Program-made: the position numbers and the translations under genes | Shown here: positions 13,001-24,400 of the stretch, piece after piece | Layout of the letters: each line of letters starts with the position of its first letter | How positions within the stretch are numbered: position 1 is the first letter of the stretch | Source of the DNA: Antedon mediterranea | Taxonomy: Eukaryota > Echinodermata > Crinoidea > Comatulida > Antedonidae | DNA: 64,000 nt | NCBI RefSeq assembly: GCF_964355755.1 | Contig: NC_092674.1 | Location: 501,001 to 565,000, forward strand | Direction of reading: 5' to 3' | The notes under the pieces: generated by a model | What the model was told of the DNA's origin: nothing | Databases searched by the model: none | Seen by the model: the letters and a program-made list of their open reading frames with translations, nothing else

Positions 13001-16000
13001 GCAGATATTCCCATAGTCTTACAAAACAGTATTGGTTGTATTTACTTACATTTTTTAATATTTGTAATTAATTGTTTTATTTGACTAGATGCTTTATTCA
13101 AGAGAAAGGGTCCTCAATAATATATTTTTGCAATTTTTTTTTTGTAAATCAAAGTTTTTTAATGCGTGTTCTTCAAATAAAATTTACAGTTTTTGAAAGT
13201 ATGGATCGAATATGTATTCAATTAATGTATGCATACATGGGATTATTACAATTAAAATTTTAAGCAATATACACTATAATATTGATGAGTTATGTAGTGG
13301 ATAAGTATTATATTTGATTATCATTTGTCAATTGTAAATAGGGAAGATCACAATGCATTAGCTTTAATGTAAGATGACAACGTTAAAAGTAGTTTTAGTT
13401 TGATTTATCATTAGTCTGAATATTAATAATGGATTTAAAATTGTACTGCTATAATTTAAGTTTTATTATATATCCAAACTAAATTTAAAAGCTAAATCAC
13501 CAATTACAGGTCCATAAACTCGAACCTAGGACCCTGGATTGGTAACAACCATTTTAACCATACTACTGTACTACATAGCTACACACAGAGTAAATGAATT
13601 AAATCCACTTTCTTGGCTGATAAAGACAGTTTGATTTCAAATAGACGTTTTATTCCCCTGAGCGTTTTTCTTAATGTTCCATCAAAATGACAGCCATACT
13701 TCACAAATTTGACACCAATATTGGAAATGCTATAATAATTCAGTCAAATATTATACTTCATCATCATAAACGAATGCAGTTAATTATAATAGCACAAGCA
13801 CAACTATCAATAGCTAGAATTTTTAGGACACTTTTGGAAAGCGAGTTACAGACGATGTTTTGACGCACTAAAGCTTGGTTCCCACTAGAACGTAACGCAA
13901 GGACATAAACGCAACGCAATCGTTTTAACCAATGACAAGCAAAGTTTTAGACTTGTACTGAGTGCCACTGATGTAAATTATGAACAGTACATCAATATAT
14001 ATTGGTATAATATTATAATGATGACAAATAAATTATACATTTTAAAATTGTATAGTTTATCTATTCAGGGAAGAGTGAAATTACAATTTTACTTCTCCCT
14101 GATCTAATTAATCACTGTTTAAACACAATTTATACAAATAATATTAAAGCTTTCTGAAGAGATTGAACCATTATGAAATGCCTCCCAGTAAATCTTTATT
14201 CTGAAATTATAACATGAATATAATAAATTCATCTGAAATCTGTCCCAAAGGTTTAATCCATTACAAGATGCCTTCCAGCAAATCTCTAAAAACATGAATA
14301 TTAATACATTTGTCTGGGGAGTTAACCTGGCATCAAAAACACATAGTATCCAATACAGGTGACAACACATGTGCTAGTATTCTAAACTAAACATGCCAAG
14401 TTTCAAGCGTCAGGTGTGACAATACCTCTCAGTCCAATATGTTCATTTAGGTATTGGGTTCAAATACTGTTCAAGAGCACCTCTCCTATGTTCTAGTTAA
14501 ATTTTTTTTTTTGGACCATACTTATTGAGGGTGATCCATCCAGCAATTGCTGATCATTACGGACCCTCAGAGGTTCACAAGATAAACATATACACAAGAT
14601 GCTCTACATAAACAAAGTTTTTGGGAGTGGAGTTGTAATTTTGTCCTTAGAAAAAATCCTGACTGTGACGGGACTTAAACCCAGGACCCCTGAAGTGGTA
14701 GCCTAGCATCATAACTACAGGGCCATAACTCCACTCCATTTAATGGTTTTAAATTTGTATAGCGCAAAATACAAGTAGTCTCTATGAGCTGTTTAACACA
14801 AGTGTAAAAAGAAACTGTTGTTGTTGCTTGTACATAATTAGTGAGTATGCCACCACTTGGCAATGTGCCAATACAAATAATTTAAATATTAAAGGGCGAG
14901 GAGAATAAATACAATGAATGAGCAAAGTTATCAAATCTTGTTAATGTTTTCATACTAAAGCAAATGCTTTTATTACAATACTCACTAAGAGGATACCACG
15001 CGTCTACACTAGATTATTGCTAGGCAACGTATTCAAAGGACACTTTCAATACAGCTGGTTTGAACTATTGGCCGGAAATACATGTTGTGTCAAGATTCCT
15101 TGAACTATTGGTAAATTTGCAGAAAGCTTTATTAAATCTAGATTAACAACACATTAATTGAACATTATATATGAAATTCATTGTTAATAATATTTTATCA
15201 TATTTCAGAATTTCTATAGTTTAATTATTATTATTTATCTTTTGGTTGTCACTAAAAAAGGTAGTAACTTAAGTAACTTACTCATTCTCCATTTTCTTTC
15301 ATTTTTTCGTGCTTTTTTATATTTTATTCGGACCCTGGGCAATGGAAATACTTTTTTTTCAAAGATCACCATTGGGTTGTCCTGAATCTAATCATCTTCA
15401 TATTATGTTTCTCTTCTGTTTTTTTCCAAATGTTTCTCATTTGACTTATTTATTTATAAAATATGTATGATGTATGGATTTGATATAAAAACAAACTCAC
15501 TCACTCACAGTGATGATTAATCAAATAAATGTGAAGGATGTTCAGAATCTTACAAAACCCAAATAACTATGAATAAAGCAGCTATACTTTTTTTGTACAA
15601 GTTAATAAAATTAGTACAGTCCTAATACCAGACTTTTCTTGAAGTTTAAACAGTCCCAAATTAACATTAACATTCTAAATACTAGATTTTTCCGGAAAAC
15701 CAGACATACTCTATTTGGCCAGCCTAAAGAGATGTACAGTATTGGGAGAGTTGACTGTAGTTAAACCAGTTTTTCTCATTCATATGTAATTATGTAAAAT
15801 TATCTTTATTGGAATTTTGTGAAGTAGATTCAGCTGAGCAAACATTAACAAATGTGGAAATCAACATAATGTGCTCTGGTTCTCATTAATATTCATGATA
15901 AAAAAATATCTAAGTGACATTTCTAGTTTTATTTTTACTTTATGGGAAATTAAGCAAGGGAAGAGGGAGCAAGGAGTAGAGAATGAGTAACAAAGAAAAG

Positions 16001-18773
16001 GTTAAATAAATGAAGAACTAAAAATAAACAAGCAATATAACTGTAAATAACAAATTGAATTTACACATTTTAAGTGTTTAAGTATTTTCTAAAATAATTT
16101 AAAAGAATATGCAAATAAATATACTAATAAAAACAAGAAAAGAAATTGATTAAAAAGATTTTGATTCACTAATTTAATGCCAACGCAAATAAATCACACA
16201 ACACATAGAGGGCAGCAGTGATGTTTTTATTGAGACAAATAGGTACACTATATTGTATTTTTTCTAAACAATGAAAGCCATTTAACAAAATGTCCATTCT
16301 GTTACTTAAAACTCTTGTTGTTTGAATCTTCAATAGTCTAGTTTAAAGGCCTGGTAAAGGACGACCAATTTATCAATATATTTACTTTCAGCAATATAGC
16401 ACAGTTCTTGTTACTTTCGGACTATACTTTTAATACACCATAAGAACATACAGTGACTATCAGTTTCATTCATCAGTGGAAAATTACTTTCATTTATTGT
16501 CATTTGCATATAAAATATACATAGAAAAAGTTCACTTACCATTTCTAGTAAATTCTTGCGCTTCTTTATTTCAACCTTTCCTCTATTTTTCTTGAATTTT
16601 GTTTCTTTCTTGCGCAGTTTTCTTTTTTCTTGCCAACTCATCTTTTTCACAGCTTGAGCATTGTTTATCTGCGGCACAAGTGGAGGAGCAGAAGGAACAG
16701 GAGTCTTTGTTTCCTCTCTAATTTCACCTTCTTCTATATAAAAAGTTACCTCAATGTAATACAGTACATAGTAAAAAAGATGTAAAAAAAAACGGTTTTT
16801 ATTTAAAAAAATGCTTTTACCTTCACTGGAGTTTTCAGAATCACTTCCATAAGATGCAACTAATGATCCAAGTGAACCTACAATATTCTCTTTCAGCTCT
16901 TGATGTTCAGCTACAAAACAAATAAATATTAAGACACAAAAACTCTATTTGATGCCTAAATACCTTACCGTATTATATTATCAAAATCAGTAGAACAATT
17001 TAATCCAACCAAAGATTTCCATAAATTATATTATTATCTAAAACGATAATTAACTTAATATCTTACATTTAGGATGCGATTTGTTTGATTTGTCCATAAT
17101 CTCAGATTTGTGTTTCATTTTCCTGTAAAAATAAATGTTACACTAATTATTCATCTAATTTAAACAGCATACACAAATCAATTACAGTATGTACACTAGA
17201 GTAATTTAAAGTGTATGTAAAAAGAAGACAAGAAAAACAGAATTGCTTTCATTCTATCACTTTTTACCCAAATTCTTTAGTTTTAAGAACATTTCCACTT
17301 CTTATTCTGTCATTTAGTTTTGTTTCTTTATTCATGACATTTTTAAACGATGGATATCTCCTGGAAAAAAAAGAGAAACAAAAAGATTGGAAATGAATTG
17401 ATATTAATCTTATCATGGGTGGAAAGCATGTTTCAAAAACTTCTCAGTACTGTGAAGTACTTAATAATAATTATAATCAAGAATACGTTATGCACTTGTC
17501 AATTGTATGACCCACTATACGACCCCCGGGAGAGGTGCGTCATGGGTGCGTCATTTACAAATAATTACTGACGCAGGGGTGCGTCAAAAAACCTAGATGG
17601 TACGTCAAATCAATGAACAAGGTGTGCCACCATATCATAAACAACATGGTCATAGTGCGTCAAAATGGGTGCGTCATGGTCACCTAAAGGTAAGTCACAT
17701 TTTTGACGCACCGGTGCGTCATGGTATTCAAAGGTATGACGCACATCGGACAAATGACGCACCTCTCCCGGGGGTCGTATAGTGGGTCATACAATTGACA
17801 AGTGCATTACTTCCTCCGTTCTTCCTTCCATTTTTCAATCTCTTCCGACGTCTCCAGTCGTCCAATCGGTTTTGAGTTTGGGGCGTGTTGCATTCCTTTG
17901 TGTTGTCTGACAATTTTGAAAGCGCCTTCAAAGCTACATCCTGGATACTCGCACTGTAAAATAATAAAAAATGTGCCATTTTAATCGGTGACACATTTGC
18001 AGATTAAATTAATTAATTTATCTTTTAATTGATAACATGATGTTTGTTCTTTACATACCTTAACATGAGAATTGATGTGTTCTTGGAATTTATCCTCAGT
18101 TTTAAATCCTCTATCACACCTATCACAATTAAAATCTAACTTTTCTGCCAAATCATTTTTTCGGAAATTTTTCTTACTCTGAAATAAAAGCTTTTTGGTT
18201 AATAAATATATTTATGAAACAAAACTTCAGTGTTGACAAAAAGTAAAAATAACAAGTGAATTACATAATCACAAACAAACCATTGACTGTGATCACACTC
18301 TTTACCTTTTTCTTAATAGATGACTGTCCATTCTGAATATTGTGAGAACGCTTCGCTCCTCGACTCATTATATCATGATGTATTCCTTGAAAATTTCCAG
18401 GAACATCATGCCTAAATGGTCTAGGCCTAGGCCAATTATTATCAAAGGGTTGTTGTTGAAACGTTTGCATAGAAGAGGAATGATTATAATAACAAGATCT
18501 AGGCCCTCTATGCCTAGGCCCAGGAGGCATCCAGTTTCCTCCAAATTCATTGGGAAATTGATAGGGATGAACCGGTCTCGTCGTGGTGGTCGGAGCCTGC
18601 TGAGAACAGAAGCCCAAATTGTGGGTGCCATTATTTATTCGCTTATTATTACTACTGTTATAACCTGTACTTTGTGCAATTTTCTGTGAATCTGTTGTAA
18701 CTTTGCCATTTTCAGGAGAACAAATGTCATTTTTGTCGACTGTAAAACCCCGTGGTGGAAACGAATAAGCCAT
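10013..18773 (-). CDS. NUFIP1: NUFIP1, zinc-finger box C/D snoRNP assembly factor
   Basis: Eight exons (minus): 18773-18306, 18178-18059, 17953-17811, 17360-17268, 17122-17067, 16910-16821, 16733-16540, 10105-10013; about 418 residues (human about 495). All junctions are GT-AG and keep frame. Exon 1 is a low-complexity N-terminus rich in Pro, Asn and Gln. Exon 2 has a C2H2 finger (CDRC...HINSH) and exon 3 a second one (CEYPGC...HKGMQH), followed by the family signature GRLETSEEIEKWKEERRKRY across exons 3-4. Exon 7 is a basic helix (SWQEKRKLRKKETKFKKN). The last exon, 6.4 kb away, reads LLAGDIRHERNVLLQCLKYI then INKGFFDTNA, stop. In human NUFIP1 the C-terminal end binds ZNHIT3, and the protein helps assemble box C/D snoRNPs in the nucleus. 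Divergent with BAP18, sharing a short promoter. Confidence 0.92.
11181..11330. mobile_element. MITE family A copy 3 (NUFIP1 last intron)
   Basis: Starts TAAAGCTCTGTCTACACTAT. The interior has AAATATGGTAGTGATATGAC and a TTTTTTGTCACATAATGTTT right arm. The right terminus is degraded after about 11328. Confidence 0.75.
12512..12555. mobile_element. MITE family A left-end fragment
   Basis: CTAACGCTCTGTCTACACTA followed by TCAAACTAGTTTGAC. Only the left terminus remains. It lies 80 bp before the 42-bp array. Confidence 0.65.
12635..13012. repeat. 42-bp minisatellite, 9 copies without visible divergence
   Basis: The unit TTGGAATGCAATGTTCTAAT then CCTTGTGGCAGATATTCCTTTG is repeated nine times, with differences only at the array edges. 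It lies in the 6.4-kb last intron of NUFIP1. Because 42 is divisible by three it opens long repetitive frames on both strands, none of which looks like a protein. Confidence 0.97.
13500..13595 (-). mobile_element. tRNA-derived SINE-like fragment
   Basis: The minus strand carries AGGTTCGAGTTTATGG (B-box-like) downstream of ACCAATCCAGGGTCCT, parallel to the copies at 14.7 and 26.1 kb. It lies in the NUFIP1 last intron. Confidence 0.5.
13866..13965. mobile_element. Dispersed repeat family B (ACGTAACGCAAGGACATAAA)
   Basis: AACGTAACGCAAGGACATAA, then ACGCAACGCAATCG and CCAATGACAAGC. A related arrangement occurs at 39.85-39.98 kb with inverted CGCAACGCAAAGACGTA motifs. Probably a MITE family. Its borders are not clear. 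Confidence 0.45.
14480..14735 (-). mobile_element. tRNA-derived SINE, fuller copy
   Basis: On the minus strand the head at about 14735 reads GGAGTTATGGCCCTGTAGTT, then CCTGGGTTTAAGTCCCGTCA (B-box-like). A non-tRNA body of about 170 bp follows and ends in an A-rich run near 14500. It lies in the NUFIP1 last intron. The tRNA-like head matches the copy at 26.1 kb. Confidence 0.65.
15625..15765. repeat. Dispersed repeat family C, rearranged copy
   Basis: TTTTTCCGGAAAACCAGACA and TATTGGGAGAGTTGACTGTA recur at about 27.17-27.33 kb and 62.31-62.45 kb as TCTGGTTTTCCGGAAAGTCT...TATTGGGAGAGTT. In this copy part of the sequence is inverted relative to the others. Confidence 0.5.
17491..17806. mobile_element. 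MITE with 50-bp inverted termini inserted at a NUFIP1 splice donor
   Basis: 316 bp. Termini TGCACTTGTCAATTGTATGA and TCATACAATTGACAAGTGCA are perfect reverse complements and continue inward for about 50 bp (GACCCACTATACGACCCCCG...). Flanked by TTA on both sides (17488-17490 and 17807-17809), a 3-bp target-site duplication typical of PIF/Harbinger elements. The interior carries many copies of GTGCGTCA / TGACGCAC. The right end abuts NUFIP1 exon 3. Confidence 0.9.
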
Positions 18774-19034
18774 GCTTGTTGCTTCTTTTTCTTTCTGTTG
18801 CTTGTAGTTTGGTGGAATGGTTGTCTAAACAAACGTTAACGTGTACCGAAAAGGTATACCAAAGATAGTGCTACACTATCTTTGGGTACGGTATACCCAA
18901 CCTACGAGCTTTACGTAAACGACAACCGGACAAATATCTGTTGACCTCAGCTGAAATGAAAACAAGACCGAGGTCACCAAAAACAGCACAATTCAACAAA
19001 ACCAAGCGACGCCGCGCCAAACGAGTAATATAAA
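18774..19034. promoter_or_regulatory. Bidirectional promoter between NUFIP1 and BAP18
   Basis: Only 261 bp separate the NUFIP1 start codon (minus) from the BAP18 start codon (plus). The gap contains a perfect hairpin at 18859-18885 (CCAAAGATAGTG, CTA, CACTATCTTTGG) flanked by GGTATACC and GGTACGGTATACC. An E2F-like word GCGCCAAA lies at 19014-19021, 13 bases before the BAP18 ATG. No TATA box is evident. Transcript starts are unknown, so the hairpin could lie in a 5' UTR. Confidence 0.6.
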
Positions 19035-21193
19035 ATGAGTTCTGCAGCCAAAGTAAGTTTTAAATATTGTTTTTATTATTACTAAATCAAGGTATAAACT
19101 CCTTACATAACACAAACTCACTGTATTTGAATAACATTACCATTTATATACAATTAACTGTGATCTTGCGTAGGCCTGGGCCTTTTAAATGATGGCCATA
19201 ATCTGCTTGACCTAAAACGGCTAAATGATCTTAATCAGCACTGTTTTTTAACAGAGGAAGTGATCATTGGGCTTAACAATAATTACAATCAATATTAAAC
19301 CCCCTATAATAAAAGAGCTGACCTAAACATCTGTGTAATTAAATTATTTTGTTGTAAACTGCTTTCCAATCAGGTTGGTGAGATCTTCTCTGCAGCTGGT
19401 GCGGCGTTTAGTAAGTTAGGTGAGCTTACAATGCAGCTGCATCCAGTAGCTGAGCCAAGCCCTGGTAGGCAAGTACAATATACAAATAAACCAATGACTA
19501 GTTTTATATTTGTTTTACTTTATTTGTAACAAAATAATTAAATATAATAATTGACATGGAAATCACTAGCCCAACACCAATAATTAATACAAGTATGATT
19601 TTTACGCTCTATGATGCCTCATAAAATAAAGTTTCGAATTTAAGAATATTAACTTTGTCAGTATAATAACCAATATCTCTGTTTTCAGCTCAAAATGGAC
19701 AGAAGGTGAAATAGAGATGCTACAAACAGCAATTAAAAAATTTGGAGAAGATTTAGTAAAAATCAGTGAAGTAATAAAAACAAGAACAGTGTAAGAACCG
19801 GAATTATCATGACCAAGTATAATCCCATCCATGCCCAAGTATAATCCCATACCCAAGTATAATCCCATCCATGCCCAAGTATAATCCCATCCATGCCCAA
19901 GTATAATCCCATACCCAAGTATAATCCCATCCATGCCCAAGTATAATCCCATCCATGCCCAAGTATAATCCCATCCATGCCCAAGTATAATCCCATCCAT
20001 GCCCAAGTATAATCCCATCCATGCCCAAGTATAATCCCATCCATGCCCAAGTATAATCCCATCCATGCCCAAGTATAATCCCATCCATGCCCAAGTATAA
20101 TCCCATCCATGCCCAAGTATAATCCCATCCATGCCCAAGTATAATCCCATCCATGCCCAAGTATAATCTCATCCATTCCCAAGTATAATCCCATACCCAA
20201 GTATAATCCCAACACCCAAATTTACATTAGCTTTTTGAATCAACATTGCAACCATGCATAATTTTACCACACTAACTACAATATTGACTATCAGCACAGT
20301 TTTAACTATCGGCACAGTGAACCAAGAGACTTTAATATTCTACATGTACCATGACCATTCCCACACCCTCATCCTTTGCTTTCAGACATCTGAAACAGAA
20401 TTTTTTTTTAACAGAGCTCAAATAAAACTAGCCATAAAGAAAAAAGCCCAAGAAGATGCTCAAAAGAAATCAACCTCCCCACAAAAAAGACCTGCAACAA
20501 CTCCAGAGGGCGCTCTCAGTGATGTCACAGATGAAACGCCTGCTAAGAAAATAAAGACAGGTAATGAATGACTGGTGGGGTTTTTTAGGCGGTCACATTA
20601 TCAAGATTAAATAGCTTGTATTCATTCATTCAAATATCCACAAATCACAGAGAAAAACTGAATTGCTTGGGATTGACAAAAAAAGAGGTTTTTAAACCAT
20701 AGCTAGAATATACAGTAGTATATATCCAAGAAAATCAGATTTCAGTAAACATAAATATGTTAATCTATTTCAGAATCACTGTGTGAATCATTGGTAGACA
20801 TTGAAGGACTAGATCCTACCACACCAAGTAAGTAAACGTGCTACTTAATGTACAATAGAAAAATAAGTTTATACAGTCCACTATTCATTATGTGATTTTA
20901 ATTGATGTCTATTATATGCCACCCGTGACGACGGAGGAGAACATTTGTACAGCAGTTAAGTTTGCTTTTGTTTAATCCTGTCCCTGTCATGGGTTTATAT
21001 TTGTATTGTATTATGTTTTTAATTGACGAAATAAATAAAATTATTGGAAAAGCATATTTATTCAGTATTGACTTAATTTCACGTTTACAGATCATGTTTC
21101 TTTGTTTTTAATTGGAAACATTTTCTTTTAGAAACCATGGATTTAAATGATTCCTTAGCATCAAATTCAGACTTGGATCTTTTATCAAGATGA
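19035..21193 (+). CDS. BACC1: BAP18 / BPTF-associated chromatin component 1 (C17orf49 orthologue)
   Basis: Six exons: 19035-19052, 19374-19468, 19689-19790, 20415-20560, 20775 to about 20827, 21132-21193; about 158 residues. The N-terminus MSSAAKVGEIFSAAGAAFSK then LGELTMQLHPVAE is almost the vertebrate BAP18 signature. Next comes a SANT/Myb-like fold, KWTEGEIEMLQTAIKKFGED then LVKISEVIKTRTVAQIKLAI. The C-terminus keeps SLVDIEGLDP. Vertebrate BAP18 is a nuclear reader of H3K4me3 found with NURF (BPTF) and MLL1 complexes. Intron 2 is read as GC-AG (AG|GCAAGT), because only that junction gives PSPGSSKWTE. Intron 3 is largely a 22-bp array. The exact end of exon 5 should be checked, since the next exon's frame depends on it. 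Confidence 0.9.
19806..20216. repeat. 22-bp minisatellite with 18-bp variants in BAP18 intron 3
   Basis: The unit is CAAGTATAATCCCATCCATG plus CC, about 18 copies. Three or more units are shortened (CAAGTATAATCCCATACC). The array starts about 15 bases after the splice donor at 19791 and makes up two thirds of the 624-bp intron. Confidence 0.96.
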
Positions 21194-21282
21194 AGGCAGG
21201 TTTTCCCAGAATACACTTCATAAGTTTTCACTACAACTGCTTTGCACTTTGTCTTGGATCAGTCCTTTCTTTTCTCAGTTTC

Positions 21283-21288
21283 TTTATT
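21283..21288 (-). terminator. Candidate PBK poly(A) signal
   Basis: AATAAA on the minus strand, about 172 bases after the PBK stop codon. If used, the PBK 3' UTR overlaps the BAP18 3' UTR in antisense. Confidence 0.4.
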
Positions 21289-21352
21289 TGTCAGTAAATA
21301 ATACTTGCATTTAAAACCTCTGTAATTATATTTATGTTGTATGATTGTCTTC

Positions 21353-21362
21353 ATTAAATAAA
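21353..21362 (+). terminator. BAP18 poly(A) signal (ATTAAATAAA)
   Basis: Overlapping ATTAAA and AATAAA, 160 bases after the BAP18 stop and before the PBK stop on the opposite strand. Confidence 0.55.
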
Positions 21363-21459
21363 TTTGCGATTTTTAAAAAAGAATTTGTGTATAAGTTTTG
21401 TGAAAGTTAAAATAAAAATCTGGGTACTGCAAAGTGAGTATAAAATTGTTGTTAAGTTG

Positions 21460-24400
21460 TTATGAGCTAAATTGTAAAGATTGTAATGCTTGCAAAGCCG
21501 TAGAAGCTGATGGCCTAACATCTGGGTCTTCACTGGTACACATGGCGATAAGCTCCAGTAGTGGTTGATACTCTGGCTCAAAGGTATCGGGAAGCGGAGG
21601 CTGGGTTCCAAACAAACTTTGCAAATCTTCTCCATCAAAGCTGTCGTCGTCGTCACTTATTGTGCAATCTGAAATTACCAAACAATTATTGTATCAGTTA
21701 GGTTGTGATAGGAAGAGCTCTGGCTACACTATCAAACTGAGAAAAAAGTGTGATGTGCCCAAATATGGTAGTGATATGAAATCATCATGTCCATATTTGG
21801 GAATATCACTTTTTTTGTCACATAATTTTGTGTAGACATCCGATTTATGAAGCTAACACAAAACTTGAGGTTTGAAGACAGAGTAGTAGAGACAAAGAGT
21901 AGTTACAGTGAAACTTTGGCCCTGAACAAATCATTATCCAATGATGACCTTAGTTATTCTTTCCCTATAGTCCAGGGGCCGGATTTATCAAACTTGCTTA
22001 GCAAAAAAATCGTCTTAACTTTGCCTTAAATCCTTGATTTTGCCTAAGTCAGATTTATCAATATATCTAAGCAAAAAAAATTGCTTAATTTTGTCTTAAA
22101 TCTAAGACGAAAAACACCCTGCCTTAAGATGAAAAATTTCGTCTTATCTCATTTCTGCAACAGAAACATTCTTTTTTGACAACGCGAGCGCGCTAGGCCG
22201 GAACATTGAACATTCGGAAAGGCTACGCTAGTGCGTTTTACGCTGTACTACGGACGCTAAAATAATGATATCGATTTTCACAAAGATGGCCTAGAAATTG
22301 GACGAGCAAAACTAATATTTTCGGGATAGGTACGACCCAATTGACTAGCTTTTAGAAAACTGTATCGGCTGCCAAGGGTCGCTGTCATTGATAAAAATAA
22401 ATAAATGTTGATTTGATTTAAGTTTAGAGCGAATGATTTTCGTACGTATTTCCGACTGTTGTGCTCTTTCTCTATTTCAAGTAATAAAAACAATAGTAGC
22501 CAGAATGCGCCCTCTCTTGTTGGGAGTGAAAATACGGAGATAAAATGTTATAGCGCCGCCATCGCTAAGAGAAAAAAGCTAATACGCATGCGTAAGCAAG
22601 AATTTTTCGTCTTAAGACATAATTTGCTGCCCTCTAGAGTTTAATTTTGCGCATGTGCAAAGTAAAATTTACCTAAGACAATTTTTCTGCTAAGACATTG
22701 CTAAGACGGTTTGATAAATAAGATTAAGTTATTTGCTTAAGCACTTCTTAAATATTTCAGCTTAAGCAAAAATATAAGCAAATATATAAGCAAATATTGA
22801 TAAATGCCAACCCAGATCCCTATGTATTTTCATGTGCAGATCATGGGGAAAGTGTAAACATTGTGTTTTATGAATATTTGAATCATGCTGGTTATAAAAA
22901 CCCATGTTGTCAAATTTCTAAAATTCATCTTTGACCTCTGACCTCAATTTGATTGTTTTGACCCATTGAAAACAAAATGATCATATCTTTGCAACGCTTT
23001 GATTAAATGAAATAATTTTAGTGTCAAATTATTTGGAAGATGCATATTAATATTCGTTCTAATGGAAAAGTTTGTCCAAAAATGGCTGGAAGTATGATTT
23101 TTGGCATATTTGACCTTTGACCTACATATCATATAACTCCGTAACTAATAGTTGGACAAACTTTAAATAAGGCTCAAATTAATCTGAAGGTATATGTTTC
23201 TATTCAGTCTAATAAGAACTTTTTCAAGAAAATGACCCGAAATATTTTTATTGACCTTTGACCTGTACTGGTAGTACATATTTCTATAATCTCAAAAACT
23301 ATTGGCCGTAAAATGGTTGTTTTTGTGAAATGGTTCGAAAAATTTACATTTATATGTTGTATAATAACAACATTTTATAGAAATGTAAAATAATTCTATT
23401 TATGATCACTAACTTTGTAATTTATTAACATCACTAACATTTGTTATAATATTAAAATGTGTTATATTTGCTGATTTTAAGCACTTCACATGAATTTATC
23501 AGAATTATGTGTATTTAATATAAAGTTGTTTTTTTTTTTATATAAAGAAAATTTAATTGTCTATCAAATAAGACTATTTTCAAATTAATATGGCTAAAAC
23601 TTAATAAGATACAGGCAAAAAAGTGTATTTTTATTTGTGTGAACAGCGCCCTCAATCTTCATTTTTTTCCCAAAAATACCACATTTTTATGTGTTTTCCT
23701 GAACTTAACAGGTTATAACTTTGTTTTAAAGACTTTTTACAGTAACCTGTAATTTACATACCACTTTTATAACGTACTAGGTCAGTTTCTGAAAAAGTTG
23801 TGAAAAATATTCTGATAGCTTGATATTTTTGTTGAGGCTATTACATGATGCACATCATAAAAATATTTTAATTTTGAGCTAAAAGTCCATCTTTTTGGTT
23901 TAATAAAAGCTATCTAGCAGATATTAATACACAAAATTCATATTTTATTGGATAGATATTATGATTATCTTTCCAATAAAATATGCGGTTTGTGTAAGAA
24001 TGGCTGTACAAGATTGGTTGTACTGGACCAAAAAGATGTATTTTTAGCACAAAATCAAAATCTTTTTAGCATGCACCATGTAATAACCTCAGGAAAAATA
24101 TCAAGCTATAAAAATATTGTTTTCATTTTATCTCAGAAACTTACTTAGTATATGTTAGAAGGTGTATGTAAGTTACACGTCACTGACAACAAATCTTTTA
24201 AAAAGTTACAACCAGCTAAGTTTATGAAACCACATGAAAATGTGGTATTTTTTTGAAAAAAATTAAGATTGAGGGCGCTGTTCACATAAGTAAAAATACA
24301 CTTTTTTGCCTGTATCTAATTAAGTTTTAGCCATAATAATTTGAAAATAGTCTTATTTGATAGACAATTACATTTTCTTTATATAAAAAAAAATAAATTT

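Noticed and set aside
12625-13084. Long repetitive open frames on both strands (ISATRIRTLHSNKG and LLECNVLILVADIP)
   Set aside because: They arise only because a 42-bp unit keeps all frames open; the array lies in a NUFIP1 intron and the frames have no start context or non-repeat domain.
17597-17782. 61-codon plus frame containing many RHGH-like motifs
   Set aside because: Lies wholly within the MITE at 17491-17806; the pattern comes from the repeated GTGCGTCA word.
18342-18689. 115-codon plus frame and 87-codon minus frame
   Set aside because: Out-of-frame shadows of NUFIP1 exon 1, which is in frame with downstream zinc-finger exons.
19602-20215. Repetitive minus-strand frames (WDYTWAWMGLYLG)
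   Set aside because: Shadow of the 22-bp array in BAP18 intron 3; the plus-strand gene explains the region.
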